NCBI GenBank assembly: GCA_029964075.1
Contig: CM057135.1
Span: 31,423,366 to 31,487,365, forward strand
From: Patiria pectinifera
Lineage: Eukaryota; Echinodermata; Asteroidea; Valvatida; Asterinidae
DNA: 64,000 bases
Reading direction: 5' to 3'
Position 1 is the stretch's first letter. The number at the start of each line of letters is the position of its first letter. A program made the position numbers and the translations under genes. A model generated the notes under the pieces. It saw nothing but the letters and a program-made list of their open reading frames with translations. It searched no databases and had not been told where the DNA came from. Of the stretch, positions 36,991 to 48,900 are shown in pieces.

Positions 36991-39900
36991 ATGTACACGA
37001 TGGCATGCATCACAGCTGACGCGGTTAGAATCCAACCAGAACCTAAAGTATGCATAGAAAATGAAAACAAGGATGAGCCACACAGCCCAGAGATTCTGCC
37101 CAACTTTTCAAAGCTTTCATATCCCCGGCTTGACTTGTCAGCGCTTACTGAATTTAAATTTGTTGAGGTGAGTTGCAAATATTTCAGTTTGTGGATAGTG
37201 GGGGGTTTATTCCAACGCAGTGGACATGGAGAAAATGTCAGCAACAACATTGAATTTTCAAGAATGTAGAAATTAATGATAGTGAAATTGTTTTGCTCTT
37301 TGTAGTTTTCTGATAATTATAAGCATACAAAGTGCAAAATCAGTGGTCACGGTTAATTAGTTTTCATTCCATTAATATAATATTTTTGACTTATTGACAC
37401 TCATCAGATTTTATTCAGGCTTCGATGTGAACTTGTTTGAATTACATGTATGTTATTTTAAATAACAACATTGACTTATTGATTATAAATAATGTAATGA
37501 AAAACTGGCAACAATTAGGAGGGCAAAGTTACTAAAGTTGCAAAAATAAAATAAAATTATACCCCACCTTTTATCGTTTTGTTTTTCATTTGATTCCAGA
37601 GAAAGCCCAATATTATCCAAGATGGGCCATCAGTTATTGTACAATCATTGTACAATATGCCTCTCACACCTGGAGCATTTGGAACTCCAACGGCATTAGA
37701 ATACTTAGCAGAAGAGATTGAGGTTTCCTGTGACGATGAAGGTTTATGTGACACTGAAGTCAATAAACTTACATCTAAATTGTGTAAGTGTCCATTTGGT
37801 TGATTTTGTGTTGTTGAAGTAAACACTACAGGTTTTTATCTGCTGAAACTATAAGACTTGGGACCAGAATTAATTGTTAATTTTTCCCCATTGGCTAAAT
37901 ACTCTTGCAAAGTTCAGATAGAATAAACAGAACAGAACCATACTACGTGTTCTGACACAGCAGTAATGGTTCCATGGCCAAAATACAGTACTCCTTTCAA
38001 AATAAATTCCTGCTGGATATGGTCATTGGGTGCACTACTTCACCTCACCATTCTTCAATTAATAACACGGATTGAAAGTGCAGTTGAGACATTTTACTTA
38101 AGTTGTTCGTTCTTCAATTAATGTAAATTGCTGTAATGCTGTTGGCAAGAAGCAAGGAAGAGTATGGACAAGGAATCATGGTTAAGAAAAATTCGGTACA
38201 TTTCTGTGTATCAACTGAAATGATTCTGTTCGATGTCCCATGAAGAGTAATGAGAGGAGAAGATTGGAACTGGGGTTGTCAAAAGGGACAGAATCAGGAA
38301 AAAAACTCATTTCACCAACCTCGTTGCGGCGCTGCCCAAAACAGGGCGTTGAAAATTGGAAAACTGATTGTAATACAATACGAGTACATTGTACATGCAT
38401 TTTATATTGAAATGAAATTTGAATGGTGAATACACGTCTGCTTACGGTCTGCCTTATGCATAGCCAACTGAATCCTGACGACAGTGAACAACAACAATGG
38501 AATTCAACCTACATGAACTTTTCTGAAGTGCAAAATAACTCTTTAGAATTCACTTGTTGCCAGGAACCACGAGATTTTTTATGTTGAGTAAATTTCCCAG
38601 GGCCTTAGGGATCATGTCAAAAGTTACATCTATGTATTTATTGCAGTAATCTGAATGAATGTTCCCCAGGATGAAGTTCTGAAATCCTGTCGCAGTAGAA
38701 TAAGTCATTTGAACGTTTTAAAATTGATTTCCACCGATCAGTGAACTGGTTTAGGATTTCTTGAGAGATACAAAATTGAAGAAAGATGGCGAGGACGATT
38801 GATTAATTGTAATTTATAAATTGGTGCAGAGGGACGGTGTGATGTCTTTTCTTTGAAACCCATACGTGTGATGGATGGTTTATGCCCTGTGTTTACTTTA
38901 TCAAAGTCGCCATGAAAATTCCACAAGAGGTCAAAAAATTGTCTGCAATTTTTGCATATTTACAAAAGTTTGTATTATGAGCACAGTCCCAGAAGGAATA
39001 TATTGTATCACCGACATGGAGTGCCTGTGGTTATGGTAACTCAAGTGAACTTGAACAGTACCCTGGCTGGTCTGCATACAATACTTGTTGAGTCATCGAC
39101 TATGAACTGTGGACAATAGTGACTGCTGGTGCGTATTTGCATGGTTTGGAAACCAGTCAACTATAGAAAGTGGCCCCTCTAACCTAGTCTTTTCTTCGGA
39201 ACCCTCTGAAAGGCCTGAAGTTAACGAAGAATAAAATACACGTAGGCTGCATAGTGGTTTGTTTTTTTAAGAACTGCATGTACATGCACATTATTATAAT
39301 AGAACAGAGTAAGGAACATAAAACTTAAAAAAAAATGGCCAAAAGATCTCGAATGTTTTTGCTGATTAAGTGCATTTTCGTCTATAAACTTATTTTTTTT
39401 TATGAAAACAATTGTTTGATAAAAAAGACAGGCCTTTTTGGAGGGGGGGGGGGAACTGATGATAACCATATGAAAAGATATAAAAACATACCAGAACACA
39501 ACATTATTTTCTACCAACTTTAAAAGTATTTAAATGAATAATTTGGAAACAAAACTACTGTATCCCCTGAATTGGTCAAAAGTGCCTCATCTGGAAAAGC
39601 AGTTCAGTCAAATCACATAATAACCTGCTGGGCAATATCTTTGGCAAAGTGTAGATTTATCAAAGATATATATTTTTTTAACCAAGCAAGCCCACAAATA
39701 AGTTTCATTTTCCGCAAATTAAAGTTGACAGTTTGCCAGTTCTGATGAACATTGTGTTTTGCAGGGTATAGGCATAATAACTTCATTCTTCCACCGCTTT
39801 CGGGTAAAAATTTCTTTTTATTAGGAGGCGTAATTTTTAAAAAGCGCAATTTCCATCTTCCCTAATTGATCAGCCTCGCAGGCAGGCTGGCTGTTTTTGG

Positions 39901-42900
39901 TAGGCCCGTAGCCAGCTCGATATGAGGACTGGATTTATATTTTTACCAAAATAACCTAACCGTTTGAGTAGAAGTGCAACTTTTTACTAAAAGTGTGATT
40001 ACATGCCGCATACAACGGAACGATTCATTAATACCCGCCCACTAGTGGGCGGATCGATCGATCTGCACTGCGCACGTGGCACAGCCATTATGTCGGACGC
40101 AGCTGTGATTGGTCAAAATTAACCATGGGGTTGGGATCACGTGGATTATCACTGATATCTCATCAGATGATCAGCAGTACATTAAATCATTTTTTTAAAG
40201 ACACATATCATCTTAAAAGATAAACATCTAAATATATGGACCAATATACAATCTGTACGACCCTCCCGTAGGTCTTGCGGGGGAGGGGGGGGGGGGGGGG
40301 GGGGGGGATGACCTTAACTATTAACAGTGATGTCGGTAAGCCTGTCGCGCCGGTCCTGTTCCTTGGAATCGGCCGGACCCGCACGCATTAAAATTCACCT
40401 ATTGCGCCCTTTTGCTAGCTGTTGCCGTTTGTATTCGTCGACCACAAAGCAGACGCCAGCAGAGTCAATTTGTAATATTAAATTGGTATTTAGAGAGAAA
40501 AAAATAGCAGTAAAAAAGAAAAGGTTTTTAGTTCCGTGCACAGATTTTTTTCCCCCACCGAATCCTCGGGGTTTGTCGGACTATATTTTGAGGAGAACGT
40601 TAAGTGTAGAGTTGTTCTTTTGATAGATACGATTCTTTAAAAGGACGTTAATGTCGAAGACGGAATATAATTGATTAGTTTCTATATTCTGTGCATAATG
40701 ATCTATTTGACGGACGACATATTCATTTACGATGCAGAATAGTGCTATGCAGCCGCAACGGACAAACTATTGTGCGTAATGCGTCAGTCGCAGCTTCCGG
40801 GCAAATTACCGCGCGGAGTGATATCCTGTTGTCGTTAGGTATACGGTACGTGTACGGGCCGCGTGTTTGTGTTGTGTACAATGCATACCGCGCAGCATTG
40901 CCGTCGTACGTGTGTTTTCAATGTATTTGTGAATGGGGTTAAAAACGATGGCTTCCGACGCAAGAAAGAGTCTGGATTTACTCCTCCAAGCTGGTAAGAA
41001 TACTGAACTAAATTGGTTCTTACAATCAGGAGTTACTTTCAAATGAAACACTGATTCTTGGGGTCATTTTCTGCGAACTACAAAGAAACTACCACGTTGA
41101 ATTACGCGCGAAGCAAATCTCTTCCGGACTCGAAAAACCAGGAAGTGAATTACGCAAAGAAATACCATGGCATAAAATACAACGACAATACACAATGAAC
41201 GGACAAACGGGAACCGCGTGTGTTGCTTTCGCCTTCACTACATCCAGTAATTTGCTTGGATCGACAGATTTTGCTGAGTGATCTATAGGAAATAAGTGCA
41301 AATTTTGTTTGCCATTGATGGCACCTATTTCTCGATTCGACTCATTCATGCCTTTTAAATGCCAAGCCCCATAATTTTAATGTGTCCCAAATCCTTGAAA
41401 GTTGAGTAACTCCAGCTCCAATGCAATGGTCGAATTCCTGATGAGCATTGGAGCTGCAGTTACTCTAGCCCCATAAATGTGGCAAATTTTCCTCCCTCAA
41501 TAAAGGCCACACTTGGAACATGTACCCTTTGTCAAGTTTTTATTTTCACATTAAGACTTTGTTTGTACTTGTAAGTTGTAGTTTATTTCTGTTTAGAAAC
41601 ACACTCACCCTCTTTGAAGCGATAGAAAATTAGTCGCCCCCCCTTTTTCAGACGTCTGTATTTTGTGTAATCTACAGATTCATTTTCACACATTAGCGTA
41701 TCTAAATTCCAACACGAAATTACACGAAAAATAGACGTCTGAAAAGGGGTGGACTAATTTTCTATCGCTTGAAAGAGTGTGAGCTTTTATTTATGGAGGT
41801 AGTCCAGTAAATTGGCCACATTTATCGGACTAGAGTTACTCAAGCTAGTCCTGCAATCATTTCGGACAAACTTTCTGCAAATATTCCTCTCAAAATTGCT
41901 GGATAATTACATCTAGAAACGGAATGTGATTTTTCCTGCTTTTAACTAAGTAAGGAGCTTTCATAGCGAATGTAATATGCAAAAACAGTATAATTTTCAA
42001 ATTCAGGGAACACAACTTTTCTGGAACTTGTGGAAATAGCATGCATCATTGTGTGGCTCACTATACAGAGGAAATTAGTATTTGAGAGACATTTATGGGG
42101 AAGCCTATCATGCCTAGATGCTGGATGGTAAATAGGTGTAAACAAAGCAATATCACTTCGGCTTTGCTGATGTGACAAATGATGTATTTAAAATTTTGTC
42201 ACATGTTCTTATTTGAATCATTCAATTGCAAAAAATAACATTATTGAAAGAAACTTGAACATTCATGTATAAATTTATGTTTGGCATAAATATAAAAACT
42301 CGGTCATACTCATACTGATAGCTTACGAAAATTTAAAAGATAAAATCAAAACAAGTAGGGGGGGGGGGCAATGTACGTTTCTTACATGTAGTACCTTGCA
42401 GCACTTGCCTTACAAAATGGTAAAATCTCACAGGTTTGACATGTATTATGGATTTTAAAATTCCCCACAGAATTTTTATGAAACCCCTAAATGATGTCAG
42501 GATATTACATTCTTTTTGTGTTAATTGCTTAACATTACATGTAAAATACACACTCATTTTATTCCCTGAAAACTTGTGCTTTAAGTAGGGATCCTCTACA
42601 AGCTGTTCAGACACTATTATTTAACTCACACAAGCAAAAATTGAGGGTTATCACATTTCATTGCTGCAAATTGAACAATTCATGTTGAATTGATTTTAAA
42701 AAACAAACCTATCTACATGTACATAAATTGTTAATCAAGGCACAGCCATGGCACTTACAGAGAAGGATCTATAGATTTATTGTTAAATTAGCTTTAACCA
42801 TGTCAAATTAATTCAAGTCTAAAAGACATCTTTAAATTCTTAAAAGTGTTCTTTTGTCATTCCTATCCTGGGTCAGTTAGAGGTCACGTTGTAGTTGAAT

Positions 42901-45900
42901 CCTTGTGAACAATTGGCCTATTTATGGGTCACTTCTTAACCACAAGAAAGGACACCACCCATACAGGAAATCCTACTTAACAGGCTTTGTTGATAATTGT
43001 AGCTCCTTTTGTGTGTTGGTTCAATATGACTGTGCCTTGTTCTGTGTTCTGCTTATTTAGAATATTAGGTCCTGTAGGATGTATGTAATACAACCTACAT
43101 ACAATTTAATATGCGGTGACAAGACCTATGATAGGGAGCAATTTTAAGTTATCAAGATAAAATTCACACTCACTAATATTTAAGATAAGCGTGTTCTGCT
43201 TGTTGACCTTGCCATTCACATTAATTATGATAAGGGTAACAGTTGACTTTCACATGGAGATCTTTTGACTAGTGTTTTGACATTTTTTATGAAGGGAGAG
43301 ATTGAGATGAGATATTTCAGAAAGGTGCCTGAGCAGTAAATTAGTGTTTTTTATGCTATATATCCATTTTGACCGTGATAGTAGCATCAGTTATTCCGTA
43401 GCTATACAGGATGCAATTAAACCATCTGAATTGACACAGAGTACAACTTCCTGCCTTACTCTTCCGTAGTACGGAAGATGATGTGTTTTTCTCTCTGATG
43501 GACGTATTGGCTGTAATTCACCAAAATTATAAGGTTATTAGTTGTATTTGTTTCTTTTGTGGTATATTTGTGTCTTCAAGATGGTTTTTTTTTTGTATAC
43601 ATTTTTTGTTTTATGTTTAATGTTTGACTTCTTTTATGGAGGGCCCAAGTAAAGTCAGTGTTTAAGGGGCATTACAGCCTAAAATCCCCGAAAATGTCAT
43701 GTTTGGGATTGTTTACTTACTATTAAAAAGGTCTAGTTGAAAGGAAACCATTGTAATGTCTTACCGTTCCTGAAAAAAAGAAAAACTTGGCTGTTTACAT
43801 TGGACATGACTGAGTACACATGTATGCATACGTTTTTTCTGTCGTTCTCATGTACGAAATATATTTTGTGCCGCATAAATAACACACAGCACCAATACAC
43901 AAATGTTGTTTCTTACACGTCCGCAGAAGGCAAACACTGTACGGCTGGAATCACAACTAGCACTGAACAGCCCAATTTTTCAGGACAAAGTCGTTCTTGC
44001 ATGGTTCTCGCAAGAATGACACAAAAACGCCCAGTTTTTAAATGATGGTTGTGTGGACGTTTATATTATAGGCCTACTATAGTGCTCTTTCCATATCATA
44101 TAATTTCGTTTAAAATTTTGTAGCCCAATTGGGCATATTCCAGGCCATAATGTCCCTTTAACCTTTTGGATTAACAGACTGATAAAAGAAATATTAATTC
44201 AAATTTATTGTTGGATGCAACAATTCATCAGCAGATGTAAATATTCCTCTTGGAATTTTTTTTAATAGAACAGTCAAAGTGTGAAGTATTTCAACATTTA
44301 CAATTGTTTTAAACATGCTGTAAATTTGATTGAAGATTACTTCGAAGTTCGAAACAGCTACTGCCTACGTAAGAAAGAAATGAAGTGTTTCTATTTTAAT
44401 CTGACCTCTGTGCTTGAAGTTGAACCAGCACTGTGTACAAATCTGCTCCTGCACACATGAAACCATTAGCAAACATAATTGAACGTCCTTTCCTAGATCT
44501 CTCTAAGAATCAATGAACTGCATAAGATTGTACTGACCTTTAAGTCATGATTTGCAACTGTGAGAAGCAAATGTATAGTGGCAAGCCAGCCATTTGGGTT
44601 GCCTCAGGTACGTGTGCGGTACTGCTTGAGTACCATGAGTGGCTTGTCGTGAGGAAGTCTGCACGATTTGTTATTACTACCCATCAGCATTGTAAATGTA
44701 TGTACAGTATGGGAATTTATGCTTTGCGCTTTACCTTTTTAGTTATTATGTTAATATTCCGGTTTTGTTATTTAGTTATAGTTAATGGTTTGGGGAGTCA
44801 CAGGTGTTAAAATGAGTTAGGAAGAAAACAAATATTTCAAGTTTCTGAGTTTGAAAAAAAATGCCAGGAGAGAAGTTCTTGGGAATAAAATTGTTAGGGG
44901 CTAGACATAATTTACATCCAATACCCCTGTCTGTAAACGTGTGTCTGCCTTCCTGAAGTGAATGTTGATATGTTTTTAATGTGAAAACTAATTAATGTTG
45001 TATGTCTGTTCCATCCTCAGCTCATGCTTGTGATACGGCAGGGTCCGGTGAGACAGGACGTGATATGATGGCAGCACATGCCCTATTAGACATCTCACCA
45101 ACAACGAGCGGCGAAGAGAAATCATTCCTAACACAGAGTAAATCACAGAATTGCTCTAATACAGGTCAGTAAAGCTGCAATGTTGTCAAATGCTAACTTT
45201 TGTTGAAGTATCCTTTTCCCCTTCAAGTTTTTGAAAGCCATCAACACAAGAATGTGAAGCCTAATGGAACCCAAAGAGCAGAAAGTTTTATTCACTGTAC
45301 AATCTAGAACAATATTCAGAAAGTTTGATAGTACTTACTTGGTTGATCTTTAATACTTGAAGCCTTTTGAACTAGAAAACTTGACATTTGCTTTTTACCA
45401 TCAAAATTGTATTCAAACTGCTGTTTTCAAGACTTTAGGCTTTAGTCTACACCCCAACAGGTTTTTTTTCTAGACATCCTGCTAAATGCAACAAATTGCA
45501 ACATTGGATTCTGTTGCATTGTGCAGTGAACCCAGTGCATACCATCCTTTGCACCAAGCAGTTACCCTGCTAAATGCAACCAGATGCAACAGACTGGATT
45601 ATGTTGTTTTGCATAATTGGGACTATGAAGAGTTACCCTGTTAAATGCAACAAGATGCAACAAAGCACAGGGTATATTGAGTTGCCTGCTAAATGCAACA
45701 GTATGTGACCACTTTTTTACCTTTGTTGCTTTCTGTTGAATTCAGTGGGGGTAAGGATTAAGTTGTTATTATAATTGGTTTTTTTTTGCATGGGTAATTT
45801 AACTCGTGTAAAAAATCAACTAATAATCTGAAAGCATTATCTGTTAAAAAAGCCTGATATGTCTGTACTGTTATCCATGGTGAACTTCATATCTCCTCAG

Positions 45901-48900
45901 TATTGAGTAGTGGCCATGAGAAATAATTGTTCATGAGTAATAAAGGTGAGTTTTTGATTTCATGTCTTGTAGCTTCTCTTCCACCAAGTCCAGCAGACAG
46001 TGGAGTGGCATCAGATAAAGAAGCTGATCCTTCTCAAACAGGTACAGAATAACATCTCATTACTAAGACAACAACATCAGCAGTCTTTTTTGCTGCCTTA
46101 TACAATGACTCGGCAATTTGTTTGCAATGATAAAGGACCATTATACGTGCATCAACATAACAGTAGAGAATATGACCAGGCATATTTTGCTGCCAGGTAT
46201 ATCAGTTTGCAAGTTACAGCTTTATTGACATATGTAGAATGTAGATTTGGTGTGGATTGGGGAATTCATTAATACCGTTATGGACCTTTTTGGCAAAGCA
46301 TGTTAACACAGTGGTTAACACTGCTGAAATGTGATATCTAAAGTTGATAAGTTATGTGTAGGTTTTATCAATGTACGGAGGACTGTTGAGTTTGAAATCA
46401 TCAGTACTTTGCGACTACTGTCTGTAGAAGTCAACACATTCTCAGTTTCCATGGAGCAAATTTTAATGTTTTTGTTCAAACCTTTGTTATTTCAGATGCT
46501 CAAGAAAATATTTCCAATCTTGCCAATTCCTACCATCGATCAGGTAAGTAAGAAACAAAATGTAGAAATATCGATTACTGACTTGCAAGTTTGTAATTGA
46601 TATTGTAAATAGAATTGTTAACATGCATTTAAGAATTGAAATTGTTTCTTGTAACACCTCTTCTGCATAGTAAAATTGCCATGTCAAATCTCAAAAGACT
46701 TTTGTACAATGTATAGAGCTTGTGGCGGGTGATGGGGTGACAGGTGATGGGGCCTATACAACATCTGCAAAAACAAAACTACCAAATTATTATGAAATAC
46801 CTTACTTGACTGCAAGTGAATAATAGTCTCAAGCATCCTGTGTAATCATGGCACCTGGTATACTGTCATAGTCTGTCTATTTCAAGAAAAGTGGAATTTT
46901 TGTATCAATGGTAGGCTGACTATTGTTGGGGAAAAAACCCTGACTTTTTTCAAATACTGCTTCCAATTTACCAAAATTACGTAGTCCACATTTTGTTTGC
47001 AATCAGTTACACATCCGTGAACGAGTGCAAGCCAGCTTGTCTGTTTCCCTGACGCCTATAAATTGCACTGTTTCGTCTGAAGTAGGTCAGGGAACCAGAC
47101 TTCAAGAACAGCATTTTTTCTTGGAATTTCCAGCATCTATGAAGTTTGAACACAACATTTAAACATGTCGGTGTAACAGTATTTCCTATAAAACACTAAC
47201 CCCCAAATCCATCCATTTGTGGAAATTAAAGCAAAAGCCAATGTTGTATATATTTTAGATGATCACCAAGACCCTTCTGTGATAATCAGTACGGCGCCTG
47301 ACAATGAGGTAGAGCTAGAAAGCGATTCCATGAATGAAGTCCAGGTGCCATATTCTCCAGAGATAACGCACAGTTACAGCAAAAAGCCAAGTAAAAAGTG
47401 TAAGTACTTGATTTTACATTTTATGTCAAGAAGAAAACTTTGACCTCATGTTCATATAGGGCAGTGTCGAATTTTAACAGATTTAGAACCTTACTTGGCA
47501 AAAGATTCAAATCAATAGTCTGAACATTGTTAATATCTTCACTTTCATTTGTGTCTTGTTACTAGGTCGGAAATCCAAGCCCAGGTCGCCTGATGATCTG
47601 CAGACCTGCAGCAAAAGAAAAAGCAGAGAAAGTAAGGATTGTTGCGCCATTAAATTCTGCTCTTTCCTTGTGCATTTAGGGAAATCAGTTACCCATCAAA
47701 TGTTAATTATTTGATAAATTGAGAAACCCAACTTCTTATATATTGTACAAATTTGACAATGTCTTTCACATATTGACACTACCACCCCCAGGCCCTTTTT
47801 GCTAGGAACCATCCTTTATCCTCCAAAATCCTCAACATTTTGCACTTGCATGCCACTGCTTCAATCCCTCAAAATCCTCCAACAGCTCTGCCTCTCAAAA
47901 TGCATTCAGCCGCAATCCTCCCAAATCGTCCTCTTCAACAACAATCCTCCAAAATTATATGTTGCATTCATCCTCAATCCTCCAAAACCACCCGAAGAAC
48001 TTGGAGGATTGAGGAAGGTTAGGGTTGAGGAAGGTTTACTTCTGTATAACCTGTTAAATATGATGGGACAACCCCTCACCTAAAATGGAATTGAGAATAT
48101 GAAAGAAATCAGCGTTGTCTCAGCTGCAAACCATATTGTGTTGATACATGTATTCAGTAATAAATCATTTGTTAATGTTTGCTTTCCATTCTGCAGGCCA
48201 TACTACCTACCTCTGGGAGTTCCTTCTTGAACTTCTTCAAAATGTGGAAACTTGTCCACGTTTCATCAAATGGACCAACAGAGAGGAAGGCATCTTCAAG
48301 TTAGTAGACTCCAAGGCCGTATCTAAGTTATGGGGTCAGCACAAGAACAAGCCAGATATGAACTATGAAACAATGGGCAGGGCGTTAAGGTAAGTAGTTC
48401 ACTGCACAATATGGCTGTGTCTGAAGCACTTAGCTATGACTGGCAATTCACCACTCAATCACTTTCAATAGACAGGTGTTTGCTGGCCAAGCCATGAAAT
48501 TTGGATGCAGTATACGTGTATATAATCGCTGACACTTGGGTATTGTACTCGGGGACACTCATTTTGGAAAAAGATTGTTAAATATGAGGAAAGTAACTTC
48601 ATCCTATTTTATCAATAGACTGAAATATAGACAAGAATTGTATCGGCAAAAATATGTGACTCGTAAGGTTTGAGAGGAATATAAGAGAGACTTGGACCAC
48701 CTCAAAATTAACTATTGCGTGGCAGTAGTGGCAAGTGGTTTAAGCTGGTTCTATAAAGGCATTGTTATGGGCTCCGTGCACAAGTGGCCCCTCAACGGTA
48801 ATGAAGGGAGAGTTAGGAGAGACCACTTGGAGAGACATTTGAACGCATTGCCGACGACGCCTGACGCTTACGCGAAGACTCTATGGCTTTGTGCACATTC

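Noticed and set aside
40036-40053. 18-bp perfect palindrome CCGCCCACTAGTGGGCGG as an operator or origin
   Set aside because: No gene context, no repeat elsewhere in the window and no known site. A single short palindrome can be chance.
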